This document shows positions 31,671 to 40,703 of a stretch of DNA of 54,777 nt, piece after piece (within the stretch, counting starts at the first letter, position 1; each line of letters opens with the position of its first letter). The DNA is taken from positions 1-54,777 of the forward strand of contig JAICJQ010000007.1 of assembly GCA_025928335.1 (NCBI GenBank), given 5' to 3'. The translations under genes were made by a program, and so were the position numbers. This DNA is from Gemmatimonadaceae bacterium (GTDB taxonomy: Bacteria > Gemmatimonadota > Gemmatimonadetes > Gemmatimonadales > Gemmatimonadaceae). The notes under the pieces were generated by a model, which saw nothing but the letters and a program-made list of their open reading frames with translations, did no database searches and was not told where the DNA came from.

Positions 31671-34034
31671 ATGGCAACACCACTTTCTCGGTACTTCCAC
31701 CGCGAAGCGGAAGTGGAGTCGTTGGGACGGCCAGCGGAAGGCGTAGACCGCGCATTGGCGAACGCCCTGCCGCACATCATTTGGACGTGCGACGCGACGG
31801 GACGGCTCGAGTGGGTGAACGATCGATGGTTCGAGCTCACGGGCCTCAGCGAAGAGGCCACGTTGCACAACAAGGGCGCGCTCGAAGCGGTACATCCGGA
31901 CGATGTCGCCGAACTTGGTTCGCGGTGGGCACGCGTCCTTCAAACGTCCGCGCCCACGGAGGTCGAATACCGGATTCGGAATCGTGCCGGCGAATATCGT
32001 TGGCACGTGGGCAAGATTGCGCCCGTTCTGGATGACGCGGGCAGCGTCGTACGGTGGGTCGCGACGGCGTTCGACATCCAGGATCGCCGGGCGGCAGAAG
32101 ACGCGCTTCGTGCCTCGGAACGCCGATTCGAATCGATCTTCCAGCTCAGCCCCCAACCATCGGCGCTGACACGAGCTTCCGACGGAACATTCCTCGACGT
32201 GAACGACGCCTTCACGAAGGAGATGGGGTACTCACGCGACGAGGCCATCGGCAAGAACGGGTCGACCCTCGGGATATGGACGGTCGAGGAACGAGCGAAG
32301 TTCATGGAACCCGTCTTGAGAGGCGAGCAGCGCAGCGCCGAAGCGACATTCCGAACGAAGGATGGGCGAACGATCCGCGGCGTGCTGGCGATGGGGCGCG
32401 TCGAGGTCGGCGGCGAAGAGTGCTTCGTGTCCGTGATGACGGATTTGTCGAATCGTCAAGCGGCGGAGGATGCGCTTCGACACAGCGAAGCGCAGGCGAG
32501 GGCCCGGGCCGATGATCTCGCGGCGTTGATGGACGCGGTGCCGGCCGCGGTTTGGATATCGCATGACCGCGACTGCCGTGAGCTCGCGGGCAATCGAGCC
32601 GGGCACGAGGTGCTGCGAATTCCGTTAGGGGAGAACCTCTCGCGAAGTGGCGCCGCCCAGACGAGAGACTGGCATTTCCGCGTCGTTGTCGACGGTGTCG
32701 AGATTCCCGCCGATCAACTGCCGATGCAGCGCGCGGCCCGCGGCGAGGAGTTCCGCAACTACGAGGAGGAGCTCCGCTTCGACGACGGCAAGGTGACGCA
32801 TCTCTTTGGGAGCGCGGTGCCGCTGCGCGATCCGGACGGGACGCCGCGCGGCGCGATCGGCGCGTTTCTCGACGTGACTCGCTTGAAGGAAATCGAGGAG
32901 GCGTTGCGTCGTGCCGATCACCGAAAGGACGAGTTCTTAGCCCTGCTATCGCACGAGCTGCGAAACCCGCTGACGCCGATCCTCACGGCGGCGCGGCTTC
33001 TCGAGCTGCGCGGGGATCCGGAGACCCGTCAAGAGATCGAGGTGATCACGCGCCAGGTGAACCATCTCGTTCGCTTAGTCGATGATTTGCTCGACATGTC
33101 ACGCGTGTCGCGCGGCGCCGTTACGCTGACCAAGACGCGATTGGATCTTCGCGATGTGGTCACCCGTGCCGTCGACGCCACGATGCCGTTGTTCTCCGAG
33201 CATGGTCACGAGCTCGAGATCGACGTGGCGCCAGGACTCGCCGTCGAAGGTGACGAGCTACGCCTCACGCAGGTCGTGGACAATTTGCTCTCGAACGCCG
33301 CGCGATATACGCCGCCGCGCGGCCGCGTTGCGGTCAGCGGGGGGCGTGAGGATGATTGCGTCGTGCTCCGGGTTGAAGACACCGGTGTCGGCATTGATCC
33401 GGCGTTATTGCCGGAACTCTTCGACGTGTTCGTGCAAGGCGTACGCGGCCCGGATCGGGCGCCCGGAGGTCTCGGGATCGGATTGTCTCTCGTCCGGCAC
33501 CTCACGGAATTGCACGGCGGCACCGTCGCCGCCCACAGCGAAGGGCTAGGCCGCGGAAGTGAGTTCACCGTCCGCCTACCCGCCGCGACGGCGTCCGTCA
33601 CAGGGGCGGCGAGGGCGGACGTACGCTGGGCCGCTATGCGCGACACGGGGCCGAGGGCGCGCGTACTGCTCGTCGACGACCACCGCGACGTGGTGAAGGG
33701 TCTGACGCGGCTGTTGGCGATCACGGGATATGACGTGCGCGCGGCGCTCAGCCCGACGGAGGCACTGGAGATCGCGGTCGAGTTCGAGCCGCAGGTCGCC
33801 ATCCTCGACATCGGTCTTCCGGAGATGGACGGTTACAAGCTCGCGGGGGAATTGCGGTCGCGACTCTCGTCGCCGCCGGTTCTCGTCGCGCTGAGCGGAT
33901 ATAGCCAAGCGGACGACAGGCGACGAAGTGAAGCATCTGGTTTCGCCTACCATCTCGTAAAGCCGTTGGATATCGACGTGCTGCTCGAGGTGCTCGAGAA
34001 GCTCATACCGGACGAACGCGCGCTCGTCTCCTAA
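31671..34034 (+). CDS. hybrid sensor histidine kinase (3 PAS, HisKA, HATPase, REC)
   Basis: 787 residues, without membrane helices, so a cytoplasmic sensor. Three PAS domains lie at about 30-145 (ALPHIIWTCDATGRLEWVNDRW), 150-270 (FQLSPQPSALTRASDGTFLDVND) and 285-410. The HisKA domain has SHELRNPL with phospho-acceptor His428. The ATPase has the N-box DNLLSNAARYT (~536), DTGVGID (~568) and GGLGIGLSL. The C-terminal receiver (663-787) has VDDHRD, phospho-acceptor Asp713 (ILDIGLPEMDG), ALSGYS and LVKP. The kinase probably passes phosphate to its own receiver. No output regulator is next to it. The PAS ligand cannot be read from sequence. Confidence 0.95.
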   Translation: MATPLSRYFHREAEVESLGRPAEGVDRALANALPHIIWTCDATGRLEWVNDRWFELTGLSEEATLHNKGALEAVHPDDVAELGSRWARVLQTSAPTEVEYRIRNRAGEYRWHVGKIAPVLDDAGSVVRWVATAFDIQDRRAAEDALRASERRFESIFQLSPQPSALTRASDGTFLDVNDAFTKEMGYSRDEAIGKNGSTLGIWTVEERAKFMEPVLRGEQRSAEATFRTKDGRTIRGVLAMGRVEVGGEECFVSVMTDLSNRQAAEDALRHSEAQARARADDLAALMDAVPAAVWISHDRDCRELAGNRAGHEVLRIPLGENLSRSGAAQTRDWHFRVVVDGVEIPADQLPMQRAARGEEFRNYEEELRFDDGKVTHLFGSAVPLRDPDGTPRGAIGAFLDVTRLKEIEEALRRADHRKDEFLALLSHELRNPLTPILTAARLLELRGDPETRQEIEVITRQVNHLVRLVDDLLDMSRVSRGAVTLTKTRLDLRDVVTRAVDATMPLFSEHGHELEIDVAPGLAVEGDELRLTQVVDNLLSNAARYTPPRGRVAVSGGREDDCVVLRVEDTGVGIDPALLPELFDVFVQGVRGPDRAPGGLGIGLSLVRHLTELHGGTVAAHSEGLGRGSEFTVRLPAATASVTGAARADVRWAAMRDTGPRARVLLVDDHRDVVKGLTRLLAITGYDVRAALSPTEALEIAVEFEPQVAILDIGLPEMDGYKLAGELRSRLSSPPVLVALSGYSQADDRRRSEASGFAYHLVKPLDIDVLLEVLEKLIPDERALVS

Positions 34035-34068
34035 CGGAAGGGCGACCGACACCAGAAACGTCCACATC

Positions 34069-36741
34069 TCAATCCGCCCGAAGAGCTTCGATCGGATCGA
34101 TCCGCGCGGCGCGCCAGGCCGGCGGCAAGGACGCGAATATCGCGACGACCGCGAGCAAGGCACCGACGGCGATGACGGTCGCCGGATCTCTCGGCTGAAC
34201 GCCGTAGAGGAATGACGAAAGCGCGCGGGACGCAACGAGCGCGCCGATGACGCCGATGGCCACGCCAAACGCCACGAGCTCCAAACCTTGTCTGAGTACG
34301 AGCCGGATTACATCGGTCTGTTCGGCGCCGAGCGCAACGCGCATTCCGATCTCGCGGGTTCGTTGGGCAACCGAAAATGCGATGACGGCGTGCAAGCCGA
34401 TCGCCGCCAGCAAGAGCGCGATGGCGGCAAACGCGCCGATCACCTGCAACAAGGATCGCTGCAGTTGGCGCGAGCTGGTGAGTAGCTCGTCCGCGACAAT
34501 GGGACTACCGACGGTGGCTCCCGGGGCCGCCTCGCGAACCACCTGCCGCACCACTGAGTCGAGCCGGAACGCGGGCAACGTCGAGCGAAAAATGAACGTA
34601 GCCCGAGCCGGAGCGGCCGACATGGGTGAGTACATCTGCAGCGAGCGGGCTCGGTCCTGCGTGCCCGGAATATCGACATCGGCGACCACGCCAACGATGG
34701 TGGACCAGGCGAGCGAGCCGTACTTGATGTGCTTGCCCACCGCATCACCGTTCGGCCAGATCCGGCGCGCGAAGCGCTCGTTGATCATGATCTCGTCCTT
34801 GTTCTTGTCGGCGGAAATTCGAGCGTCCGGTTGGAACACACGACCACGTGTGACGCGCAAACCGACTCGAGCGAAATACGACGGGTCGACCTCGTTGACG
34901 CCGATCGCGGCGAGGCTGTCGGCTGGATTGGTCGCACGATCCTCGAACTTTGGTCCTCCGAGGCCGATGGCGAATCGCGGCGGCGCCATCCAGGCGAGTG
35001 TCAAGTCGCGTACATCGGGCAACGCTGCCAAGCGGGACGCGATGGCGAGCACCGCGCCGTGGCGCGCGTCGAGGCTGAACTTCTTCTGGGGAAAGCGAAC
35101 CTCGACGGATGTGAGATTGCGCGTGTCGAGGCCGACGTCAGCGGTGCTCATGGCGACGAGCGTCCGGACGAGCAACCCCGCACCGGCGAGCAGAACGACC
35201 GACAACGCGATCTCGAGACCGACGAGTGCTCCGCGAAATCGTCGCGCCGCATCGCCTCCGCTCTGTGCGCGCGCGCCGGCTTTGAGCGCGTCCGTCATCC
35301 GACTTTCCGCCGCGAAGCGCGCCGGTGCGAGGCCGAAGACAAGCGTCGTGAAGAGCGCGAGCGCCAAACACCAGGCAAGCACGCTTGGATCCAGCGTGGC
35401 GCCTCCGACCATTTTGCCAAGATACGATTTCGACATGACGCGGAGGATCAGCGCAGTCACCGATACACCGGCGACTGCTCCAGCGAAGGAGAGCATCGCC
35501 CCCTCGGTAAGCACCTGCCCCATGAGGCGGCGTCGGCTCGCCCCGATGGCGGCTCGCACGGCAAACTCTTGTTGGCGGGACCATGCGCGGACGAGCAACA
35601 GATTGGCGACGTTGGCGCACGTGATGAGGAGGACGAGCGAGACAGCCGCAAACAGCACGAGGATCGCTTCGCGGGTCTCTGGACGAACGTCGTCGACGGC
35701 TCGAACGACGCGCGGGGGATCGATGACCGCACCACCGTGCTGCTCGGCGAAATGCGCGGACCGAGGGTCTGACTTCCATCGGTCGAAGAGAGCGCGCACC
35801 TCACGATTCGCGTCGTCGATCGTGCTGCCGTTTCGCAACAGGGCGAGCGGCTCGCCCTCGAGCGCGAAGCCTTGGAGGATGCTGTCGCTCCGCGCGGCAT
35901 GGACCGGCAGCGCGCGACGCGCGAGAAAGAGCTCGTTCTCGCTGACGAATGGCATGGCGTAGCCGGGTGGAGCGACGCCGATCACGACGTGCCGAACGCC
36001 GTTGATGAGCATTGGCTTTCCCACGACGGAACGGTCGGCGCCAAAGTCGTGTCGCCAAAGCTGATCGCCGAGAAGGACGACCGGCTGCGCCGTGGCGATC
36101 GTGTCTCCTGGTTGGATGTCGCGACCGAAGGCGGGTCGCATTCCAATGAACGCGGAGGCACCCGGCGGAAGAACGGCGCCGTACACCTGGCGCGGGTGTT
36201 CTTGGGTCGTGTCGCCGAGCATGAACGCACCGGCGCCGACGACGATCACCTGCTCGATGGTGCGCGCCGACTTTGCCCGGGTGTCGGTGAGCTCCGCGGC
36301 GACCGGGATGAGAATTGTTCCTTGGGCACCCGTCGCCTCCAAGTGCACCATTCGATGGCCGTTCTTGAAGGGCAGTGGAGCGATGAGCTGTTGGTACACG
36401 ACACCGAAAAGCGCCGTGTTCGCGCCGATGCCGAGCGCAAGCAGCGCGATGATGACACCGGCATAGGCCGGCCGTCGCGCGAAACCGCGGAGCGCGTACC
36501 GCACGTCGCCGGCGATGATCTCCAGGATGCGCGTGCGACGCTCGTCGCGGACCGCTTCCTCGGCCTTCACGACGCCGCCGAAGGCGAGGAGGGCGGCCCG
36601 TCGTGCATCATCGGGCGTCATGCCGCGGCGCAGATTGGCTTCCGTCTCGAAATCGAGGTGCAGCTGCATCTCGCGTCGCATATCGTGCTCGACGGAGTCG
36701 CGGCGGAAGATAGCGCGCAGCCAGAGCCAGAGCGGTCGCAT
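34069..36741 (-). CDS. ADOP-family orphan ABC permease (FtsX/MacB-like)
   Basis: 890 residues with the same layout as the permease at 226. The ADOP N-terminal region is RPLWLWLRAIFRRDSVEHDMRREMQLHLDFETEANLRRGM. The first helix reads LALGIGANTALFGVVY and is followed by a periplasmic MacB_PCD domain. The central helices include LVLLITCANVANLLLVRAWSRQQEFAVRAAIGASRRRL, then a second periplasmic domain and three terminal helices ending in PPAWRAARIDPIEALRAD. It begins 10 bases after padR, which is clearly the first gene of this operon. No ATPase is nearby. Substrate unknown; the family is thought to act in export or envelope signalling. Confidence 0.93.
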   Translation of the reverse strand: MRPLWLWLRAIFRRDSVEHDMRREMQLHLDFETEANLRRGMTPDDARRAALLAFGGVVKAEEAVRDERRTRILEIIAGDVRYALRGFARRPAYAGVIIALLALGIGANTALFGVVYQQLIAPLPFKNGHRMVHLEATGAQGTILIPVAAELTDTRAKSARTIEQVIVVGAGAFMLGDTTQEHPRQVYGAVLPPGASAFIGMRPAFGRDIQPGDTIATAQPVVLLGDQLWRHDFGADRSVVGKPMLINGVRHVVIGVAPPGYAMPFVSENELFLARRALPVHAARSDSILQGFALEGEPLALLRNGSTIDDANREVRALFDRWKSDPRSAHFAEQHGGAVIDPPRVVRAVDDVRPETREAILVLFAAVSLVLLITCANVANLLLVRAWSRQQEFAVRAAIGASRRRLMGQVLTEGAMLSFAGAVAGVSVTALILRVMSKSYLGKMVGGATLDPSVLAWCLALALFTTLVFGLAPARFAAESRMTDALKAGARAQSGGDAARRFRGALVGLEIALSVVLLAGAGLLVRTLVAMSTADVGLDTRNLTSVEVRFPQKKFSLDARHGAVLAIASRLAALPDVRDLTLAWMAPPRFAIGLGGPKFEDRATNPADSLAAIGVNEVDPSYFARVGLRVTRGRVFQPDARISADKNKDEIMINERFARRIWPNGDAVGKHIKYGSLAWSTIVGVVADVDIPGTQDRARSLQMYSPMSAAPARATFIFRSTLPAFRLDSVVRQVVREAAPGATVGSPIVADELLTSSRQLQRSLLQVIGAFAAIALLLAAIGLHAVIAFSVAQRTREIGMRVALGAEQTDVIRLVLRQGLELVAFGVAIGVIGALVASRALSSFLYGVQPRDPATVIAVGALLAVVAIFASLPPAWRAARIDPIEALRAD

Positions 36742-36751
36742 ATGGACTCCG

Positions 36752-37084
36752 TCAGCCGGTAGCGGAGAGTACGAGATCGACGGCGCTCGAGTACCGGCGC
36801 CATTCTTCGGATTCCGCGGCGAGGGCGCGCTTACCGGCGGGGGTGAGGTGGTAGTACTTGGCTTCGCGTTTGTTCTCTGACGTTCCCCAATCGCCTTTGA
36901 TCAAGCCCTTTCGCTCGAGACGGTAGAGGGCGGGGTAGAGGGAACCCTGTCCGATCTGCAGCGCGTCGCGCGAGAGCTGCTGAATGCGTTGACTGATGCC
37001 CCACCCATGCAGAGCGGCGAGGGAAAGCGCCTTGAGGACGAGGAGATCGAGCGTTCCTTGGAGGACGTCGGAGGCGTCGGACAC
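36752..37084 (-). CDS. PadR-family transcriptional regulator
   Basis: 110 residues from GTG 37084, the start that matches the family length; in-frame upstream codons would place the start before the likely promoter. Signature: LQGTLDLLVLKALSLAALHGWGISQRIQQLSRDALQIGQGSLYPALYRLERKGLIKGDWG, with the wing KYYHLTPAGKRAL. It is the regulator of the ADOP permease gene that follows after 10 bases. The order is regulator then permease, opposite to the pair at 0-3 kb. Confidence 0.92.
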   Translation of the reverse strand: MSDASDVLQGTLDLLVLKALSLAALHGWGISQRIQQLSRDALQIGQGSLYPALYRLERKGLIKGDWGTSENKREAKYYHLTPAGKRALAAESEEWRRYSSAVDLVLSATG

Positions 37085-37112
37085 GGCGGCTCTTGTCGAA
37101 TGATAGAGGGAG

Positions 37113-37141
37113 AGTATGGAGATCTGTTGTCGAATGGTCAA
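37113..37141 (-). promoter_or_regulatory. candidate promoter of the padR-ADOP operon
   Basis: On the minus strand, TTGACC (37141-37136) is followed by 17 bases and CATACT (37118-37113), four of six matches to the -10. A 10-base direct repeat TTGTCGAATG occurs at 37093-37102 and 37127-37136, flanking the -10, and could be the PadR target. The untranslated leader would be short, about 25 bases. Confidence 0.5.
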
Positions 37142-37608
37142 GGGAGAGACGCACGGGCGATGATTCGCATTATCCGGGATGCTCACGAAAAGACGTCGAT
37201 GCACATAGAGGGGCACCGTAATGCCGGACTTGGGCAGATCGATGCATGACAGGCGTCCTGCGCCCGTTAACCGTTACCGCAACGGGACGAAGCTGACGAG
37301 TCCATTACGCGACCAATTCTCACGTCGCGTAACCAGCTGTGAGGGCGGCCGCGTGGCGGACGCGGTCGCGGTAGCGTGCTCGATGTTCCGTCGAACGGCG
37401 GTGTGGAATCACGCGCAAAGGGCTTGGTGACCTCGCGGTGATGCGAGTCTGATTGCGCACCGGCCTTCAAGACGCGAGAGGCCGAACATGGCAGATTTGG
37501 ACGCCGCTTTGGTTTACCTGTCGCGCAAAATGATAGGAATGTAAGGGGTTCGCTCAGATGCTCGCCTGAGCGCCGTCATGATTTTCGACTGAGGGGCGCG
37601 TGTTACAA
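37142..37608. other. gene-free stretch between padR promoter and next small gene
   Basis: I find no frame with convincing coding character. A very short frame at 37488-37544 (18 residues, ADLDAALVYLSRKM) could be a leftover of a lost gene. A 7-bp hairpin CGCTCAG/CTGAGCG lies at 37551-37572 without a T-run. The stretch separates the GC-rich backbone from the less GC-rich accessory DNA. Confidence 0.4.
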
Positions 37609-37821
37609 ATGGCGCGCATGAGCTTCGACCACATCACGCAACTCACCCACAAGGGGCGCTTGTTCAGCTTCCGTCCCGATCCCGTGCCGCCGTTCCGGAT
37701 GGCGTTCTGGCTGGTTGAATCCGAGGGGCGCATGTTCCGCTCACCCGAGCGTGTGACGGGACACGAATCGCCCGAGTTTTTCGTGGCGCTCGCTGATGCT
37801 GCGCTGGCCGAGTGGGGCTAA
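37609..37821 (+). CDS. small hypothetical protein
   Basis: 70 residues if ATG 37609 is used; GTG 37600 and ATG 37618 are also in frame, and a GAGGGG at 37591-37596 does not decide between them. The sequence FDHITQLTHKGRLFSFRPDPVPPFRMAFWLVESEGRMFRSPERVTGHESPEFFVALADAALAEWG is well-ordered and looks like a real small domain rather than a chance frame. No family recognised and no neighbour on its transcript. Confidence 0.5.
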   Translation: MARMSFDHITQLTHKGRLFSFRPDPVPPFRMAFWLVESEGRMFRSPERVTGHESPEFFVALADAALAEWG

Positions 37822-38147
37822 CGGGCCGACGGAGTTTACCAGGCCCGGCAGGATCAAACCCCTTCAACCCCGAGCGACTCACGGCCTGACTGGCCCCGCA
37901 TCGGGGAGGACGTCAGACCGTCAGTTCCTACGACCGCCGCACGGTGCCGGGTATCCTCACGTACGGCTACGTTTGCTGCCAGATCATCGCGATGAGTACG
38001 AAGAATTTTTCGACCACCAGCAATTTTGTCTGTTTTGTGCTTTCGCCGTGACAGTCCTATTCGATAGCGGCTCCGCTCCCGCGGGAGATACCTGGCGTGC
38101 CGCGCGGAGCGTTGCGAACGCGGCGAAACCAAATCAGTGGCGTGTTT
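37822..38147. other. gene-free, less GC-rich stretch left of the truncated lipoprotein
   Basis: From about 37960 on the base composition drops (for example AAGAATTTTTC, AATTTTGTCTGTTTTGTG). No frame is supported. It leads into the broken lipoprotein gene and probably holds its promoter. It marks the left side of the accessory DNA that carries the IS element. Confidence 0.4.
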
Positions 38148-38264
38148 ATGAAGAAATTGTTATTTGCATTTATCTTGTCCGTGAGCGGATTGATAGGAGC
38201 GTGTCGATCAGCCGACGTCGCATGCCCACTGATTCTTCACCCGGCGATCGTACTGACGGTCGTA
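38148..38264 (+). pseudogene. 5' fragment of a lipoprotein gene cut by IS21
   Basis: ATG 38148 starts MKKLLFAFILSVSGLIGAC, a clean lipoprotein signal with lipobox LIGAC, then RSADVACPLILHPAIVLTVV. The stretch ACPLILHPAIVLTV looks like the first strand of a carboxypeptidase-regulatory-like (CarboxypepD_reg) domain common in such lipoproteins. The IS begins at the next base, exactly on a codon boundary, and the frame runs into a stop within the element. If the element is removed in silico the frame meets TAA after four codons (GCAGTGTCCGCATAA), so the 3' part is not on the other side. The gene is therefore truncated, not simply interrupted. Confidence 0.65.
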
Positions 38265-38312
38265 TGTCCGTTCTCTAAAGTCTGTCACCTTTTTTCTCAA
38301 AATTCTGTCACC
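38265..38312. repeat. left terminal inverted repeat of IS21 element
   Basis: Holds TTCTCTAAAGTCTGTCACC at 38271-38289 and TTCTCAAAATTCTGTCACC at 38294-38312. These are the transposase-binding repeats and match the right end in order and spacing. Confidence 0.85.
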
Positions 38313-38326
38313 CTCGGGGCAGTGAT

Positions 38327-39160
38327 TTAGCTGGCCTTGGCCCGTTTGGCTGGGGCGTCCTCCTCGGGTAGATGACGGGTGCGGTAGGAGCGGCCGCGGA
38401 GCGCGAAATGGACGCCGCGTTCGAGCAGCCGATCCAGGATGGCCTCGGCCAGGTCGCCATCATGCACCACCTCGCCGAGCGCCGCCAGCGGTTTGTTGGT
38501 CGTGAGCAGGATTGGTCGGCCGGCGAGATAGCGGTCATTGATGACGCGATAGAGCACGTTCGCCGCGTCAGCCGCCTGCGAGAGATAGCCGAGTTCGTCG
38601 ATGATCAGGACGTGCGGCTGGAGATATGGTTCGAGTGCGGCGTTGAGCCGACTCTTGCTCGCCGCGCGGGAGAGCTCGCCGATCAGGACGTCGGCGCCGA
38701 CGAAGCGCGCATCGTAGCCGTGTTGAATGGCGCGGTACGCGATCGCGATGCACAGATGCGATTTGCCCGTGCCGCTCGGACCGGAGAAGATCGCGTTCTT
38801 GCCCTCGCTGACGAGCTCCGGCCCCAAGTAGCTCCCGAGCATCTGGAGCTTGAGTGCGGTCTGAAAAGTGAAGTTGAAATCATCGATCGTGCGCAAGAAC
38901 GGAAAGCGGGCGCGGTGGACGGCGCGCGTGAGCCGTGTTTCGGCACGATGCGCAATCTCTTCGGCAATGAGCGTTTCGAGACACGTGTGGTAGCTCATGC
39001 CATCGGCCTCTGCTCGGGTCGCGAGTTCCGCGTACAGACGGCGCACGGTCGGGAGATGCAGGCGCCGGAGCATGCCCTCGAGATCATGGACCGGTGCGGG
39101 CGGTGTCTTCGGTGCGCGGCGGCGCGTCGACGGCCGCGCGGTCTGTTTGAGTTTACTCAT
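38327..39160 (-). CDS. IS21 helper ATPase IstB
   Basis: 277 residues from ATG 39160, overlapping the istA stop (ATGA). DnaA/DnaC-like AAA+ ATPase: Walker A GPSGTGKS (127-134), Walker B VLIIDELGYL, and sensor PILLTTNKPLAALGEV. The N-terminal part (LHLPTVRRLYAELATRAEADGMSYHTCLETLIAEEI) is the usual IstB_N. IstB assembles on target DNA and activates IstA. The reading frame is intact. The basic N- and C-termini are normal for the family. Confidence 0.95.
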   Translation of the reverse strand: MSKLKQTARPSTRRRAPKTPPAPVHDLEGMLRRLHLPTVRRLYAELATRAEADGMSYHTCLETLIAEEIAHRAETRLTRAVHRARFPFLRTIDDFNFTFQTALKLQMLGSYLGPELVSEGKNAIFSGPSGTGKSHLCIAIAYRAIQHGYDARFVGADVLIGELSRAASKSRLNAALEPYLQPHVLIIDELGYLSQAADAANVLYRVINDRYLAGRPILLTTNKPLAALGEVVHDGDLAEAILDRLLERGVHFALRGRSYRTRHLPEEDAPAKRAKAS

Positions 39161-40572
39161 GAGACCGCCTCCGCATCGCTCGTCCCAAGGCGCGCGACGA
39201 GTCGCACGACGTACTCCGCACCAATCAAGCGCTGGAAGAGGGCGCGCTGCAGCACGAGCCGAAAGCGCGCATCGCCCAGCTCCTCGAGCAGCGCGAAGAG
39301 CCGCTCGACATCGCCCTTCCACGTGTGCGCCCGCTGATGCACCAGCTCCGTGAGATAGCCTTCGCCGACCGGCCCCAGTTCGAGAATCCGCTCGCGCATG
39401 AAGTAGAGGCGCTTGCGTGAGCCGGCGACCGCCGCGAGTTGCGCCGCGCGCTGGCCCGGGAGATAGCTCACCGTCCCATGCTCGGGGAAACGCGGATGCA
39501 GCGCTTCGTGTTTGCTCCCGGCCGTGATGATCTTCACTCGCGTGCGATAGAGCCACAGCGTCGCCGGCAGCCCACACGCCGCGGCCGGCATCGCGTAGCG
39601 AATCCCATGGTGCGTGACCATCGCCGTCGGCCCGACCGTAACCGGGATGCGCAGCCCATAATCGTCGGGCGCGACCGCGAGCGCTTTCATCCGCGCCTGT
39701 TCGGCGGCGAGCCGCTCCGCAGGAATCTCCTTGGTCGCGCGATTCGGCCGCGTCGTGTTCACCTCGACCAGCCACTCGCTGAGTTGCGTCGGCAGATCGG
39801 TCGCGACATCGGTGAAGCGCCGCGCCCGAAAGAAGGCGCGCTTCACGTAGCCGACGAGATTGTCGACGGCGCCTTTCTGCTGCGGCTGGCGCCGCGTGCA
39901 CAGCTCGATCGTGAAGCCGTAGTCGATCGCCACCGGAGCGAGCACCGCGTTCCAGACGGGCCGGCCTTCCTCGTGGCGCACCACGACCGTCTTCGGATTG
40001 TCGAAGACGACGCGGAGTGGGACGCCGCCGCTCGCCGCGAAGCTATCGAGTAAACTGCAAATCAATGCTTCGACGCGCTCATTCGCGACGACCACGACAT
40101 GGATCCACCGCGAGTACTTGAGCCGATACGCCGCGAAGTGCCCCGTGCGCCGACTCCCGTCGGCCAAGCGCACGCTGACTTGGCCGAAATCAAACTGGGC
40201 GAACTCGCCGGCGACGCCTTCGAAGCGCACCTGCAATGCGGTGGGAATCGTGGCGCGCACCGCCGTGAGCACGCGATAGACGGTGCTCAGGCCAAGTGGC
40301 GGGCCCTCGGCTTTGAGGAGCCGACAGATCTCGCCCGGCGGACGATCGAGATCCTCGAGCACGAGCGCGTGCACACGAGCACGGACCGCCTCCGTCACCT
40401 GTGGCCGACCTACCTGACGCGTCGTGCGCACGGCCGCGCCCTCGTCCGGCGGCACCGCCGCCTCCCGCACAATCCGCCGCACGGTCCGAACGGACACCTT
40501 CAACTGCTCGGCAATCTCGCGCGCCGTGACCTTCGCGCGGACCAACGCCTGGACGGCATGTCGATCAAGCAT
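39157..40572 (-). CDS. IS21 transposase IstA (catalytic Glu replaced by Asp)
   Basis: 471 residues from ATG 40572, with GGAGG nine bases upstream; an ATG three codons earlier is too close to it. An N-terminal helix-turn-helix (VTAREIAEQLKVSVRTVRRIVREA) binds the terminal repeats. The integrase-like core has Asp128 (AQFDFGQVSV) and Asp191 (VVFDNPKT). At the third catalytic position, where IS21 transposases read KGxVE, this one reads QKGAVDNLVGYVKRAFF, codon GAC, Asp237. A DDD site may be inactive or slow. The C-terminal part has the expected QRAAQLAAVAGSRKRLYF region. Otherwise intact. Confidence 0.93.
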   Translation of the reverse strand: MLDRHAVQALVRAKVTAREIAEQLKVSVRTVRRIVREAAVPPDEGAAVRTTRQVGRPQVTEAVRARVHALVLEDLDRPPGEICRLLKAEGPPLGLSTVYRVLTAVRATIPTALQVRFEGVAGEFAQFDFGQVSVRLADGSRRTGHFAAYRLKYSRWIHVVVVANERVEALICSLLDSFAASGGVPLRVVFDNPKTVVVRHEEGRPVWNAVLAPVAIDYGFTIELCTRRQPQQKGAVDNLVGYVKRAFFRARRFTDVATDLPTQLSEWLVEVNTTRPNRATKEIPAERLAAEQARMKALAVAPDDYGLRIPVTVGPTAMVTHHGIRYAMPAAACGLPATLWLYRTRVKIITAGSKHEALHPRFPEHGTVSYLPGQRAAQLAAVAGSRKRLYFMRERILELGPVGEGYLTELVHQRAHTWKGDVERLFALLEELGDARFRLVLQRALFQRLIGAEYVVRLVARLGTSDAEAVS

Positions 40573-40655
40573 CCTGAGCATCCTCCTCGGGCCTCCGGTG
40601 ATCGGGATCTCACATCCCACCGCGGAAGCTTCAACGAAACAGGGAGACCCTCAGG

Positions 40656-40703
40656 GGTGACAGAATTTAGAGAAACAGGGTGACATAATTTGGAGAACGC
40701 ACA
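40656..40703. repeat. right terminal inverted repeat of IS21 element
   Basis: Holds GGTGACAGAATTTAGAGAA at 40656-40674 and GGTGACATAATTTGGAGAA at 40679-40697, the inverted copies of the left-end repeats, again with a 23-bp period. The element ends in ACA at 40703. Confidence 0.85.

Larger units (their letters stand above)
38265..40703 (-). mobile_element. IS21-family insertion sequence
   Basis: 2439 bp, the usual size for IS21. Ends are TGTCCGTTCTC on the left and TGTGCGTTCTC (as reverse complement) on the right. Each end carries two copies of a 19-bp motif (for example TTCTCTAAAGTCTGTCACC) with a 23-bp period, the multi-repeat ends expected for this family. The element encodes istA and istB, both on the minus strand with a 4-base overlap. 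Flanks are CGGTCGTA on the left and GCAGTGTC on the right; no 4-8 bp target duplication is visible. Both neighbouring genes lose their 3' ends at its borders. Confidence 0.92.

Noticed and set aside
34247..35962. 571-residue open frame antisense to the ADOP permease gene
   Set aside because: It has no domain, is rich in Ser/Arg/Thr as expected for a shadow of GC-rich code, and the other strand is a clear permease. Similar shadows (for example 42331-43545 and 52521-53660) were left out for the same reason.
37488..37544. 18-residue frame ADLDAALVYLSRKM
   Set aside because: Too short, no ribosome site and no family match; kept only as a possible remnant in the description of the gap.
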